In this document: positions 1-9,349 of the stretch, piece by piece | Numbering within the stretch: the first letter of the stretch is position 1 | Layout: every line of letters begins with the position of its first letter | Assembly (NCBI RefSeq): GCF_023824315.1 | Contig: NZ_CP098732.1 | Location: 496,001 to 560,000 of the forward strand | From: Acinetobacter tibetensis | Lineage (GTDB): Bacteria; Pseudomonadota; Gammaproteobacteria; Pseudomonadales; Moraxellaceae | Reading direction: 5' to 3' | Length of the DNA: 64,000 bases | Program-made: the position numbers and the translations under genes | The notes under the pieces: model-generated | Databases searched by the model: none | Told to the model about the DNA's origin: nothing | Seen by the model: only the letters and a program-made list of their open reading frames with translations

Positions 1-313
1 GATTGCGCAAGTTTTTCAAACTTCATACAAATTCCAAATCAAGGCGAAAAAACAGTTCGCTGATTGTTCGAGCTAAAAAGAGAGCTATTTTCCTCGATTC
101 TGTACTTAAACGCCAGTTTTGTGATGTGTTGAACTGTTAATTCTGATTCATGAATTACAAAAAATGAGAGAAAAGCATGTGGGATTGGAAGTTTGTATTA
201 TTTTTGCTTGTGTAATGATTTGTTTCTATTTTACCTGAAAATAGTGATTAAATTGTAAGTGAAATTGGTATCTACTGATTCTTTACGTTGACTGTGTGTT
301 CCTGGGGTGGGTA
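1..313. other. AT-rich leader region without a recognised gene
   Basis: No open frame with coding character was found here. The stretch is AT-rich and must carry the promoter of the downstream diguanylate cyclase, but no convincing -35/-10 pair stood out. A gene ending left of the window could extend its 3' untranslated region into it. Confidence 0.5.
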
Positions 314-1240
314 ATGAGTGAATTAAAAGAATGGGAATTTTATAAAACATTGCTAGAAACGACCAATGCGATTCCTTGGCAAATTAATTGGGATACCAAA
401 GAGTTTAGTTATATTGGACCGCAAATTGAAAGCCTATTGGGGTGGCCACAAGACAGTTGGAAATCTGCACAAGACTGGATTGACCGCATGCATCCAGATG
501 ACCGAGATAAGACGGTCGGTATGTGTATTCAACTCTCTGATGATGGTACCGATCATGAGGCAGATTATCGTGCGTTAACCCAAGATGGCGGATACGTCTG
601 GATCCGTGATGTTGTGCATGTGATTCGTGAAAATGATAAAACCATTGCCATTATTGGCTTCATGTTTGATATTTCAGAACGCAAAAGTATGGAATTGGAA
701 CTTGAGGAGTTGAATAAAAAGAACCAAGCGTTATTACTGCAAGATCCATTGACGCAGGTGGCAAATCGCAAAGCCTTGAATGAACGGATTGAGTTTGAGT
801 TTAAGCGAGCAGAGCGCAATAAACGACCATTGTCGATACTGTTTATTGATATTGATCATTTTAAAAAATACAACGATGATTTTGGGCATTTGCAAGGCGA
901 TCAGTGTTTGATTGCAGTCGCACAGTTATTAAAAAATCAGTTTAGTCGAGCCTACGATTTTGTGGCGCGCTTTGGTGGGGAAGAGTTTGTGGTGATTTTG
1001 CCTGAAACCACACTTGAAGATGCAGTTTTATCGGCTGAACGCTTCCGTAAGGCAGTGGCTCATTTGGCCATACCGAGCCTGACGGCAAGTCAGCATGCGA
1101 ATATCACGGTCAGCATTGGGGTAAATACGCATGGCTCAGGGCAAAACTATTTAAATGTGTCTAGCTTTTTACAGTCGGCAGATCAATTGCTGTATCAGGC
1201 AAAAGCCGAAGGGCGGAATCAGGTTCGTTTTCTGTCTTAA
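314..1240 (+). CDS. PAS-GGDEF diguanylate cyclase
   Basis: Predicted to make cyclic di-GMP from two GTP in response to a signal sensed by an N-terminal PAS domain. The PAS/PAC part covers about residues 10-130, with the FxYIGPQIESLLGW and HPDDR motifs and a PAC ending in DISERK. The GGDEF domain starts at DPLTQVANR. It has an intact GGEEF active site near residues 221-225, and RAYD five residues before it matches the inhibitory I-site (RxxD). No membrane segment is visible, so the enzyme is probably cytosolic. A GTG start at 296 is in frame, but ATG 314 is preceded by a purine-rich GGGGTGGG and is preferred. A terminator follows directly. Function by family is secure; the sensed signal is unknown. 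Confidence 0.9.
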   Translation: MSELKEWEFYKTLLETTNAIPWQINWDTKEFSYIGPQIESLLGWPQDSWKSAQDWIDRMHPDDRDKTVGMCIQLSDDGTDHEADYRALTQDGGYVWIRDVVHVIRENDKTIAIIGFMFDISERKSMELELEELNKKNQALLLQDPLTQVANRKALNERIEFEFKRAERNKRPLSILFIDIDHFKKYNDDFGHLQGDQCLIAVAQLLKNQFSRAYDFVARFGGEEFVVILPETTLEDAVLSAERFRKAVAHLAIPSLTASQHANITVSIGVNTHGSGQNYLNVSSFLQSADQLLYQAKAEGRNQVRFLS

Positions 1241-1252
1241 TTTGAGTTTAAG

Positions 1253-1289
1253 CAGCATTGTGAAATTTATTCACCATGCTGTCTTTTTT
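1253..1289 (+). terminator. Rho-independent terminator after diguanylate cyclase
   Basis: Arms CAGCATTGTGAA and TTCACCATGCTG pair around a short loop with one mismatch and are followed by TCTTTTTT. The site lies between convergent genes. Confidence 0.75.
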
Positions 1290-1298
1290 GCTAAATCA

Positions 1299-1865
1299 TT
1301 AGAAATTCGGACGATAATCAAAATTTTGCATAGCTGCTGTATCACGAAATGGTCGAATGGCTTTTTTGCCAATGGTCATGGTATTGATGACGTTGTTGGG
1401 GAAAATCTGAATTTGGTTGTTAAACAATTCAACATTGCGATTAAAAATGGTAATCGCAGCCCCTACATTTTCGTTTTGTTCTTCAATTTCATTCATCATT
1501 TTTAGATAAATTTCATTGGCTTTAAGCTCAGGGTAGTTTTCAACCACGACATTTAGGCTGTGCATGAGTTCTTTGTTTAAGTTCTCAATCCGTTGTAACT
1601 GAGATACATCGGCAGTGTTTGCATTCAAACTTAAAATGTTCTGACGCAATTCTGTCACTTTTTCTAAAGTGCCTTTTTCAAAACTTGAATATTGCTCTAC
1701 CAAGGGTGCAAGCGCATCTAAAATTTTAATTTTTTGACGTTCGTAGCTGGTAACATCTGACCAAGCACGAATAGTGGCATTATGATGGCGTACAATATTA
1801 TTACGAATGAAAATAATGGCTACAATGGCGATAATAATTAGCAATAATAAAATAAAAAGTCCCAT
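1299..1865 (-). CDS. LemA family protein
   Basis: A 188-aa LemA-type protein. Residues 1-22 form a single N-terminal membrane helix (GLFILLLLIIIAIVAIIFI). The rest is a long helical bundle with conserved-looking LemA features: YERQKIKILDAL near the start, a helix of NLNKELMHSLNVVVENYPELKAN, then a MNEIEEQNENVGAAITIFNRNVELFNNQI helix. The usual LemA length is 180-200 aa, so it is complete. An AGGGGG Shine-Dalgarno lies upstream of the ATG. The next gene upstream on the same strand encodes a DUF3137-like membrane protein, a common LemA neighbour, and the two likely form an operon. Biochemical function is not established for the family. Confidence 0.88.
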   Translation of the reverse strand: MGLFILLLLIIIAIVAIIFIRNNIVRHHNATIRAWSDVTSYERQKIKILDALAPLVEQYSSFEKGTLEKVTELRQNILSLNANTADVSQLQRIENLNKELMHSLNVVVENYPELKANEIYLKMMNEIEEQNENVGAAITIFNRNVELFNNQIQIFPNNVINTMTIGKKAIRPFRDTAAMQNFDYRPNF

Positions 1866-1903
1866 GTTGCCCCCTGTTTAATGGTTGTACAATTTTGTCG
1901 CTG

Positions 1904-2932
1904 TTATTTTAAAAGTTTCAATAAATCAGACTTTAAATGTTCTAGATAAGGTAGTTTAAATGTACGTAAGTGTCCACGTAAACTCGAAATATCTTGGATA
2001 TTCTGAGCTTTGCTAGAAATTTTGAATAAATCATGTGGTCCTAGATAACACAAGACATCACTCTCGGGATGAAACAACAAATCTCCTGAACGGTACTCAA
2101 AAAAGTCCGATAGGCGAAGCACCATGGCGGGTGTCAGCATTTTTGCCATCTGCATTTCATCGGTGCCATAAAATTTGAGTCGCTGATTGGTCTGAATATC
2201 ACTGGTATGCCATGCAAAAGAATAAGGATGACCAAACGATTTGCTCGCAGTACTGATCGCTAAGCCAGGCATGTCAACACCAAAGACAAATACGCCCCAC
2301 AGATCACGATGTATTTCCTGAACCTTGACCTGATTGCCATCTTTATCTGTCATGCGGACTTCATTCACAAAGTGATATTGAAATACCAGTACTTGATGGT
2401 CCTTGTTTTCTTCATCTGTCCAAACAGTGCTTGCATATAATGGAAAATCATTGGAAACAGAGCCTTGTTCAAATACTGGAAACAGGCGTTTTAAGTGGGC
2501 AATAAATAAAACAGGATTGAGTGGAACGGAAATATGTTGTGGTTGGCGGTGGTAAGCCAACTGATATTTTTGTGCAATGGTTTGTTGTTCGAGATAATCA
2601 ATTACTTCTTCAACGGGGGCGTCATCTTCATAACAAATATAGGCCCAAAATACCATCAACCCGCCACAGAACAGGCTAGCTTGCGCCCAAATACTACTGG
2701 GTTGAATCAAAATCGCAAGCATAAAAATACTGCCTGTAATTGCAAGCAACCACGGCAGGGTATTTTCAAACTTCAAGGTGACAGGAGCATTCCAAGGATG
2801 TAGACCATCTAAAATTTGTTGATGGCTTTGCGCCTGACGCCCGATGTCCCAAAGCCGAGCAATATTGTGGAAGACCACCTGATTCTTTTTACGACGAATA
2901 TGAATCGAATGTCGCACAGTATCAATCGGCAT
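1904..2932 (-). CDS. DUF3137-like membrane protein, LemA partner
   Basis: A 342-aa protein with two membrane helices near residues 60-100 (LPWLLAITGSIFMLAILI and ASLFCGGLMVFWAYICY) between soluble N- and C-terminal parts. The C-terminal region, with a WGVFVFGVDMP stretch and a predicted beta-rich fold, resembles DUF3137-type proteins often encoded next to LemA. It lies 38 bp upstream of lemA on the same strand, so co-transcription is likely. Family assignment rests on gene neighbourhood and general pattern rather than a diagnostic motif, so a purely hypothetical membrane protein is the alternative. Confidence 0.7.
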   Translation of the reverse strand: MPIDTVRHSIHIRRKKNQVVFHNIARLWDIGRQAQSHQQILDGLHPWNAPVTLKFENTLPWLLAITGSIFMLAILIQPSSIWAQASLFCGGLMVFWAYICYEDDAPVEEVIDYLEQQTIAQKYQLAYHRQPQHISVPLNPVLFIAHLKRLFPVFEQGSVSNDFPLYASTVWTDEENKDHQVLVFQYHFVNEVRMTDKDGNQVKVQEIHRDLWGVFVFGVDMPGLAISTASKSFGHPYSFAWHTSDIQTNQRLKFYGTDEMQMAKMLTPAMVLRLSDFFEYRSGDLLFHPESDVLCYLGPHDLFKISSKAQNIQDISSLRGHLRTFKLPYLEHLKSDLLKLLK

Positions 2933-2972
2933 AAGAGCAGGAGGTCCTTGTTATTGTTATCTTGTAAAACAG

Positions 2973-4010
2973 TTATCCTGTAAAACGGTCAATCAGCATG
3001 GCATCACCATAACTGAAGAAACGATATTCTGTAGCCACTGCATGTTGGTAGGCATTGAGAATATTGTCACGATTGGATAATGCAGAAACCAACATCAACA
3101 GCGTAGATTCAGGTAAGTGGAAATTGGTAATTAAACGATCTACCACTTTAAAATCATAGCCAGGGTAAATGAAAATTTGGGTATCACCGATCCAAGCATC
3201 GAGTACACCGCCATGTGCTTGAGCAGCACTTTCCACAGCACGAGTTGCTGTTGTACCAACCGCAATGACTTTATTCCCTCGTGCTTTGGTTTCACGAATT
3301 AATTCAACAGTATGCGCTGGTACATCACACCATTCGCTGTGCATCACATGATTGGCAATATCATCGGTACGAACAGGCAGGAATGTTCCAGCACCCACAT
3401 GTAAGGTCACGAAAGCTTTGTGAATTCCTTTGGCTTCGAGTTTTTCCAGTAAAGTTTGATCGAAGTGTAAACTTGCGGTGGGTGCGGCAACACTGGCTAA
3501 TTTGCTTGGATCATTGAATACAGTTTGATAGCGTTCAGTATCAATCGCTTCGGCTTCACGGTTGAAGTAGGGTGGAATGGGTAACTGACCGCAACGGTCT
3601 AAAACATCCAAAATCGGTTGTGAGAATTCAACAATAAATAAATTCTCGTGGCGACCCTGTACCGTCACTTTAATCTCTTCTGCGCCGACAAACAGTTCTG
3701 CACCTGCTTTAGGTGAGTTACTGGCTTTAATGTGGCAATGTGCGATGTGTGCATCCTGCAAACGCTCGACCAAAACTTCAACGGCACCACCTGTTGCTCG
3801 TTTACCTTTTAAACGAGCTTTCATCACTTTAGTGTCGTTTAAAATTAAGAGGTCACCTTCATTCAGTAAATCCAGAATATCGGTAAACTGATGATCGTGA
3901 TATTGACCTTGTGCATCTAAATGGAGCAAGCGTGATGAACTGCGGGTGTCTAATGGATATCGAGCAATAAGCTCATCAGGGAGATCAAAATTGAAGTCAG
4001 AAAGTTGCAT
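2973..4010 (-). CDS. queA: S-adenosylmethionine:tRNA ribosyltransferase-isomerase
   Basis: QueA transfers and isomerises the ribose of S-adenosylmethionine onto preQ1-modified tRNA to give epoxyqueuosine, in the queuosine pathway in the cytosol. The 345-aa product is full length and begins with the family signature [17 protein letters not shown]. It contains [14 protein letters not shown], the GAGTFLPVR segment and the C-terminal [18 protein letters not shown] motif. The ATG start sits immediately after the tRNA-Leu promoter region, in the opposite direction. No other que gene is visible nearby. Confidence 0.97.
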   Translation of the reverse strand: MQLSDFNFDLPDELIARYPLDTRSSSRLLHLDAQGQYHDHQFTDILDLLNEGDLLILNDTKVMKARLKGKRATGGAVEVLVERLQDAHIAHCHIKASNSPKAGAELFVGAEEIKVTVQGRHENLFIVEFSQPILDVLDRCGQLPIPPYFNREAEAIDTERYQTVFNDPSKLASVAAPTASLHFDQTLLEKLEAKGIHKAFVTLHVGAGTFLPVRTDDIANHVMHSEWCDVPAHTVELIRETKARGNKVIAVGTTATRAVESAAQAHGGVLDAWIGDTQIFIYPGYDFKVVDRLITNFHLPESTLLMLVSALSNRDNILNAYQHAVATEYRFFSYGDAMLIDRFTG

Positions 4011-4135
4011 GACACATTTCGCTAAAAAAACTGACGGTAGTATATGCTTTTTTTCATTTCTTAGTCGAAATTGGTTAAATAAGAATCTAAAAAAACCATT
4101 CTGTTTTAAAAGTAACCAAATGTGCTAATCTTACG

Positions 4136-4163
4136 TTGACAAGTTTTTTAAACAGGTTAATAT
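4136..4163 (+). promoter_or_regulatory. Sigma-70 promoter of tRNA-Leu
   Basis: A consensus -35 TTGACA at 4136-4141 is separated by 16 bp from a -10 TAATAT at 4158-4163, just upstream of the mature tRNA 5' end at 4179. Confidence 0.75.
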
Positions 4164-4178
4164 ACGCATCAACACCTA

Positions 4179-4265
4179 CCCGAGGTGGTGAAATTGGTAG
4201 ACGCGGCGGACTCAAAATCCGCTGTCAGAGATGACGTGTCGGTTCGAGTCCGACCCTCGGGACCA
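4179..4265 (+). tRNA. tRNA-Leu (anticodon CAA)
   Basis: An 87-nt class II tRNA. Acceptor arms CCCGAGG (4179-4185) and CCTCGGG (4255-4261) pair perfectly, followed by discriminator A and an encoded CCA. The D-loop has GTGGTGAAATTGGTAGAC. The anticodon stem GCGGA/TCCGC encloses loop CTCAAAA, giving anticodon CAA for UUG codons. A variable arm follows, and the T arm is GTCGG-TTCGAGT-CCGAC. It has its own promoter and terminator and stands alone. Confidence 0.97.
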
Positions 4266-4273
4266 TATATTAA

Positions 4274-4311
4274 AAAGCCCTCAAGCATATTAAGACTTGG
4301 GGGTTTTTTAT
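4274..4311 (+). terminator. Terminator of tRNA-Leu
   Basis: The stem AGCCCTCAAG / CTTGGGGGTT (with a G-T pair) is followed by a run of T residues directly after the tRNA. Confidence 0.8.
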
Positions 4312-4429
4312 TGCCTGAAATTTAGTGTTCTTCAAGGGAAAGTGCTTTTTAGATATATGTCTTCTGCTTTTGATTCTTTCAATAAGCCGCTATTTTATGA
4401 TTATAGATAGCTTCATTTGGAAAAGAACA

Positions 4430-4957
4430 ATGAATAAAAAAATCATTTGGACGGTGATTGGACTTATTTTTTGCGCGTTAGCCTATTTCTATGTTTCTCC
4501 TTATATTGTGTTGAACAATATAAAAAACGCAGCGCAAGCAGGAGACAGTAAAAAAGTCTCTCAATATATTGATTATCCAAGCGTGCGACAAAGCCTGAAA
4601 GATCAGATCAATACAGATATGCTTCAAGACATGAGAGATGAGCAAGATCATTTCTCTGGTTGGGGACAAATGCTAGCTTCGACTTTGTTGGATAAAATCG
4701 TTGATGTCGTGGTGACACCAGAAGGAATGACGATGGTCTTGCAAGGGCAGGGCTTGAAAGAAGTTGATCAAGATAAAAGTCAAGAAACTGCTGATGTCAA
4801 ACGACAAGATAAGCCCGAATATAAAGCGGGCTATACCTCTTGGCTGAATTTTGAGGTACAAATTCAAGCTCCAGAGTCGTCTAAAGTGTTCAAAGTAATG
4901 ATGGTGCGAGATGGTTTAAGTTGGAAAGTACACAAGATTATTGTTCCATTGCGGTGA
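4430..4957 (+). CDS. DUF2939 domain-containing protein
   Basis: A 175-aa protein with an N-terminal membrane helix (IIWTVIGLIFCALAYFYVSPYIV) followed by a soluble domain. The stretch NNIKNAAQAGDSKKVSQYIDYPSVRQSLKDQINTDM is characteristic of DUF2939 proteins. It is probably anchored in the inner membrane and faces the periplasm. Upstream in-frame codons back to 4325 exist, but ATG 4430 begins MNKKIIW, a typical signal-anchor start. Function is unknown for the family. Confidence 0.82.
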   Translation: MNKKIIWTVIGLIFCALAYFYVSPYIVLNNIKNAAQAGDSKKVSQYIDYPSVRQSLKDQINTDMLQDMRDEQDHFSGWGQMLASTLLDKIVDVVVTPEGMTMVLQGQGLKEVDQDKSQETADVKRQDKPEYKAGYTSWLNFEVQIQAPESSKVFKVMMVRDGLSWKVHKIIVPLR

Positions 4958-5866
4958 TCCAGTTTAGAGTCAGTCGGTCAATGTAAATACAGCAGGATTG
5001 TCATCATCTTGTAGAAATGATCTTGGCAATAGAGTTTGTGGTCGCGGCATGATTGGTAGGTCTAAGTGTATTTATTATTCAAGTTTCTTGCTCCAAAACT
5101 AGATTTGGAGTAACCAAAATTAAGTAAAGGTAAGCAGCACTCAAGCAAAAATAATAGCAGATGGAATAGCAAAAACAGGCTTACCAAAATGGTATTAATG
5201 ATGCTGATTCATGTCAGCAACTTGTCGAACAGAATTGGAATAATATAGAAAACTGCTTGAATGATCCGCGTGTGAAATACTTTGCATTTAGCAGTAAAGC
5301 CTACTGTGTGAACAGGTTTACATCTGTTGAATTTTGTTGAATTGTCTTTTACCCATCGAGATTACTAACCAGTTGGAACGAATTGGGACATAAGAGAAAC
5401 AGGTCTATGTCAGTAAAATTCAAAATGTAATGTTTGAATAAAAATTATATAAAAATAAGTACTTGAATTTAAATTGTGTTCAAATTTAAGTGTTTTTTTA
5501 TTTAATGGAATCAATTTGGTGAATGAGTAAAGTATTGGTTATGAGGTATTTATATTTTAAACTAGATAATTTTTAGGAAAGTTCATTTAATTTTAATATC
5601 TGTGTTTAAAAGAATAGTGATTTTTTCTAAGCTTTGTATTCAAAAAGTGAAATTTACTCTAATAATAATTTGATGAACATAATATAAATAAGCACTTATA
5701 TGGGAGGCTTCCTCAATTTATCTTTATGTATAAATCTATTTTTGAAATTAACTAAAAATTAATGCGAAAATTGAATCAATAAAATGATATGGATTTGCTA
5801 CAATCGCGCGGTCTTTGCGGTTGTTTAAAATAGATAAAGAATTTTAAAGAGATAACGAGGTGCGGT
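4958..5866. other. Long AT-rich intergenic region
   Basis: About 900 bp without a convincing intact gene between the DUF2939 gene and the WYL-like gene. Apart from the 56-codon remnant at 5170-5340, only AT-rich sequence is seen. The promoter of the following gene presumably lies in the last 150 bp. Confidence 0.5.
5170..5340 (+). pseudogene. Possible decayed small protein remnant
   Basis: A 56-codon open stretch with no start codon and an in-frame TAG directly before it. It translates to a protein-like sequence with three regularly placed cysteines (DSCQQLVEQNW, NCLNDPRVKYFAF, KAYCVNRF). Codon use and residue pattern look coding, while the surrounding 4958-5866 does not. I do not recognise the family. 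It may be the tail of a lost hypothetical gene or chance. Confidence 0.3.
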
Positions 5867-5872
5867 TTGAAG

Positions 5873-6256
5873 ATGGAAATTGCGGGTGCTGTACTGGCGG
5901 CTATCTTCTTTGGTAGTTTTGTGTTGATAAGTAAAAGAATACGGAAGCAACCTTGTGGTGCGAATGAAAAAGCATGCCCAGTGAACGCATTAGAACCAGA
6001 ATGTATTTGTGTACCCTGTAAAACGCTAGAAATTCTTTATCAAAATCAAAAAGGTCAAATGACCATTCGAGATATTGATGTTATTCGGGTATATCAAGAA
6101 AAACAGCATTGGTATGTGGAAGCATTTTGTCATTTGTTAAATGAACAGCGTATTTTTGAAGTCGAAAAAATTAAATGTCTAAAATGTCCTAAACATTGTT
6201 CACGTTTAATTAATTCAACTGAAATTCTAGAATATTTAACCAAACACCTTGAATGA
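5873..6256 (+). CDS. Membrane-anchored Cys-rich WYL-like protein
   Basis: A protein of 127 aa (129 from the TTG at 5867). It has an N-terminal membrane helix (IAGAVLAAIFFGSFVLI), then Cys-rich segments, then a stretch resembling the WYL fold: LEILYQNQKGQMTIRDIDVIRVY, HWYVEAFCHL and the closing R-F pattern QRIFEVEKI. Cysteines flank this core in two clusters, C30/C37/C46/C48/C51 before it and C104/C107/C111 after it (numbering from TTG), in a metal-site-like CxCxxC and CxxCxxxC arrangement. An AACGAGG ribosome site favours TTG by spacing (6 nt), while ATG is 12 nt away. WYL domains usually sit behind HTH domains in ligand-responsive regulators; here no HTH is present. Role unknown. Confidence 0.65.
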   Translation: MEIAGAVLAAIFFGSFVLISKRIRKQPCGANEKACPVNALEPECICVPCKTLEILYQNQKGQMTIRDIDVIRVYQEKQHWYVEAFCHLLNEQRIFEVEKIKCLKCPKHCSRLINSTEILEYLTKHLE

Positions 6257-6679
6257 TCATTGGAATATTTTCTTATTTTTTATTCATTTCTTTGCTATGA
6301 GTAGTTTATTTCAAAGCAGACTTTTTCTTTATTTGGAAGGGTGAAAATAACTTCGTGTAATTTTTGGAATTAATATTCAAGAGAATACTTGTTTTTTGAG
6401 ATAGGTTTTTAATTAGTTATTGATAAATCTTGTTTATTTCTATTTTCTTTCGTTGTATTCAGCATTTGATATGCCCCCATCATGAGTAATCAGTAAACGT
6501 ATCATTTCAATATTTTCTTGAGTGCTATGCCTAAGCGACACAAGTACATGACTTAATCATCAACGAATAATGATAAAAATTAGCTAAAAGCGTGTGCAAA
6601 ATAATCAACAAATGATACATTTATGTATAATATTGTGACTTATTTATCATTTATTGTAAATTTTGTGAGTGTTTGCTTT
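6257..6679 (+). promoter_or_regulatory. Upstream region of first DUF11 operon
   Basis: AT-rich region with no gene. A consensus -10 TATAAT lies at 6626-6631, with no strong -35. If it is used, transcription starts near 6638 and excludes the upstream in-frame ATG at 6623, in agreement with a start at 6680. Confidence 0.35.
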
Positions 6680-9334
6680 ATGCAGGGGATGACAACAAGA
6701 ATACATCGCGCGTTATTGGGGGGTGCATCGCTATTATTGGTCGGTGTTTGTCATGCTTTTCCTCAGCCTGGAAGCTATATTTCCAACGTTGCATCTGGGG
6801 ACTATACCGATGAGATGGGCAACCTCTTATTGGTTAATTCCAATCCTGTGGCATTAGAGGTGCAAAAAACATATTCCCTAACACTGGTACAAAATCAAAA
6901 CCAATATGGTGCTATAGGCGGGGTGGTGAATCTTCCACACGTTCTCACCAATACAGGTAATACGGCTGATCGATATACATTAAGTCTAGTGCAAAGTAGT
7001 AATGATAATTTTGATTTAAGTCATGTAAAGGTCTATGCAGACCGCGATCAAAATGGTTTACCTGATAATACCGAAGACTTATTGGTCGGTTCAATTGAGC
7101 TGAATGCAGGGCAATCTTTAGCAGTTGTGATTGTGGGGAGTATTCCTACCACGGTGGCTTTTAATCAGCTTAGTCGTTTAGACCTTACAGCCATTAGTCA
7201 GCAAAATATTACACTTTCTGCACAAGTCACGGACACGATTCGTGTTGTGGATGATGCCGTGATTTCTCTGGTGAAGGCACAAAGTGCAAGTGAAGGTAAT
7301 ATTGGTGATTTGATTACCTATACTTTGACCTATCGAAATACAGGGACAGCAACACGTCGCGTCGTATTGCAAGATGTATTGGATGATTCTTTAGATTATG
7401 TAACAGGCTCGGCACTTTGGAATCAGAATACCACCGCACTCACCGATGCCAATGATACTGAAGCATCTGCCAATACAGGAATTGCTTATCAATTTAAACC
7501 TGATGGGAAGAGTTTGGAAGCCAGTATTGCCGCTGTTGCCCCTCTAACATCAGGCACGCTGAGCTTTAAAGCCAAAGTGAAACAAGGTGCAGCGAATAAA
7601 ATTCCCAATACAGCAGGTTTTGTACAATATGACACGGATAACACCACGGTAAAACTGAGCAGTTTTTCCAATACCGTGATTTATAATTTGGCCGCTGTCT
7701 ATGGAGTGGTTTTAAATAATAAATCCAGTTCAGCAACGAACGGTGGGAATCCCAATAGCAGTCCTGATAACTTGGTCATTCAGGCCAGTTTAAAACCTGG
7801 GCAAGAAATATTTTTTAATAACTATGTGTGGAATATCGGCAATACCACAGATACGTATAATTTAAGTTACAGCTCAAGCAATCTACCGAGTTGCGCCAAA
7901 GTTAATTTTTACACGCAGGATGGGAAAACTTTACTCACGGATACCAATGGTGACGGTAAAGTCGATACAGGTTCGATTTCAAATGCTGCGGTAAAACAAA
8001 TTCAGGTTGGGGTATCTGCATCTACAGGTTGTAGTAGCAGTGTCAGCCATATCAATATTGATGTGGTTGCAACCTCGATTGCTTCAAACTTAGTTTCGGA
8101 CCCGATTCGTAACCAAATTACGACCTTAACGGTCGTGTCCAGCAGCAGTGATTTATATAACGCGGATCAGTCAGGTTTGGGCGTAGGTGTCTTGGATAAC
8201 TTAGGTCAAGCTTTACGCACGGTTAAAGTGGTTTCGGGTAAAGCCGTTTTTCCTTTGGTCGCAAAGAATAATTCAAACCAAGCCAATAACTATAATTTAT
8301 ATGCATCCTTTAGCCCTATCGATGTCGCCAATATTGTACCGACCAGCAAAACGGGCTTTAGCGTCAAATTTTATGAAGGTGATGCAAGCTGTCAAACAGT
8401 TGGTAAGCAAATTACCAATACGGGAACCTTAGCCGCAGGGGCAAGCAAAGCATATTGTGCAGTGATTGATGTTGATGCCAGTCAACAGAATTTTACAGCT
8501 CCAATTTGGTTTGCGATTCAATCACCCATCAATCAACAGGCGGACTCCATTAAGAACCAAATTGAAAGTAATGTTGCGCGCTTACTTACTCTGATCAATG
8601 ATCAGCAGGGACAGGTGGGTGTTGGTGGGACGATTGTTTATGTGCATACATTAAAGAATCTGGGCAATATGGCGGAAGGTGAGAATGCAGGTTCTCAAGT
8701 GAACCTTAACGTGGTTCCGCTGAAAAATGATGGCTTTGTCTACAGCCTTTATTACGATGCCAATAAAAATGGTCAAATTGATAGTGCAGATCAAATTATT
8801 AGTGCAACAACCAGTCTAAATCAGCTTTTGGGCAGTGCAGGTTTGCCACCTCAAACTGACATTCAACTTTTACTTAAAGTTCAGGCAGCACCTTCGGCAA
8901 CAGAAGGAGTGGTGAGTCAGGCGGATATTTTAGTTGAGATTTCTGATTTTAATGGCATTCATTTAGACAACTTAAAAAACACAGATGTGACTACGGTAGC
9001 CACTGGGCATTTACAGTTATTGAAAACACAAGCAGTGAATAGTGGCTGTATAACCAGTGATCTAGCAGCTTTGAGCTATACCACTCAGTTGGTTTCAGTT
9101 AAGCCAAATCAGTGTGTGGCCTATAAACTCACACTCAAAAATGATGGTAGCTCTGTGGTGAAGAATGTGCAGTTTAATGATGTTGTTCCTGCCTATACCA
9201 GTCTTATTGGGACGCCTGTGATTGTGCCGACAGGGGTGGACCTTTCTTCAGGTGAGAAAGTTTCAGCTTTGGTGAGTAGTTTAGATCCAAATCAAGAAGC
9301 CAATTTCTACTTTGTTATTCGTGTTAACCCTTAA
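6680..9334 (+). CDS. Secreted DUF11-repeat surface protein 1
   Basis: About 884 aa, exported. The N-terminal signal peptide (MTTRIHRALLGGASLLLVGVCHA, cleaved before FPQPG) is followed by a PGSYISNVASGDY motif shared with its paralogues. The body is a series of Ig-like DUF11-type repeats, recognisable by phrases such as LTNTGNTADRY, LTYRNTGTATRRV, FFNNYVWNIGNTTDTY and VHTLKNLGNMAEG. Three acidic loops of the DxNxDGxxD type occur near residues 121 (DRDQNGLPD), 421 (DTNGDGKVD) and 693 (DANKNGQID) and could bind calcium. A C-terminal module with two cysteines ends in FYFVIRVNP. ATG 6680 or 6689 fits the signal peptide better than 6623. First gene of a three-gene unit. Role inferred: adhesin or structural surface protein. 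Confidence 0.8.
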   Translation: MQGMTTRIHRALLGGASLLLVGVCHAFPQPGSYISNVASGDYTDEMGNLLLVNSNPVALEVQKTYSLTLVQNQNQYGAIGGVVNLPHVLTNTGNTADRYTLSLVQSSNDNFDLSHVKVYADRDQNGLPDNTEDLLVGSIELNAGQSLAVVIVGSIPTTVAFNQLSRLDLTAISQQNITLSAQVTDTIRVVDDAVISLVKAQSASEGNIGDLITYTLTYRNTGTATRRVVLQDVLDDSLDYVTGSALWNQNTTALTDANDTEASANTGIAYQFKPDGKSLEASIAAVAPLTSGTLSFKAKVKQGAANKIPNTAGFVQYDTDNTTVKLSSFSNTVIYNLAAVYGVVLNNKSSSATNGGNPNSSPDNLVIQASLKPGQEIFFNNYVWNIGNTTDTYNLSYSSSNLPSCAKVNFYTQDGKTLLTDTNGDGKVDTGSISNAAVKQIQVGVSASTGCSSSVSHINIDVVATSIASNLVSDPIRNQITTLTVVSSSSDLYNADQSGLGVGVLDNLGQALRTVKVVSGKAVFPLVAKNNSNQANNYNLYASFSPIDVANIVPTSKTGFSVKFYEGDASCQTVGKQITNTGTLAAGASKAYCAVIDVDASQQNFTAPIWFAIQSPINQQADSIKNQIESNVARLLTLINDQQGQVGVGGTIVYVHTLKNLGNMAEGENAGSQVNLNVVPLKNDGFVYSLYYDANKNGQIDSADQIISATTSLNQLLGSAGLPPQTDIQLLLKVQAAPSATEGVVSQADILVEISDFNGIHLDNLKNTDVTTVATGHLQLLKTQAVNSGCITSDLAALSYTTQLVSVKPNQCVAYKLTLKNDGSSVVKNVQFNDVVPAYTSLIGTPVIVPTGVDLSSGEKVSALVSSLDPNQEANFYFVIRVNP

Positions 9335-9349
9335 GCGTAGGCTCGGAAA

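Noticed and set aside
1155..1505. 116-codon frame across the end of the cyclase gene and lemA
   Set aside because: It reads through the terminator between convergent genes and is antisense to lemA.
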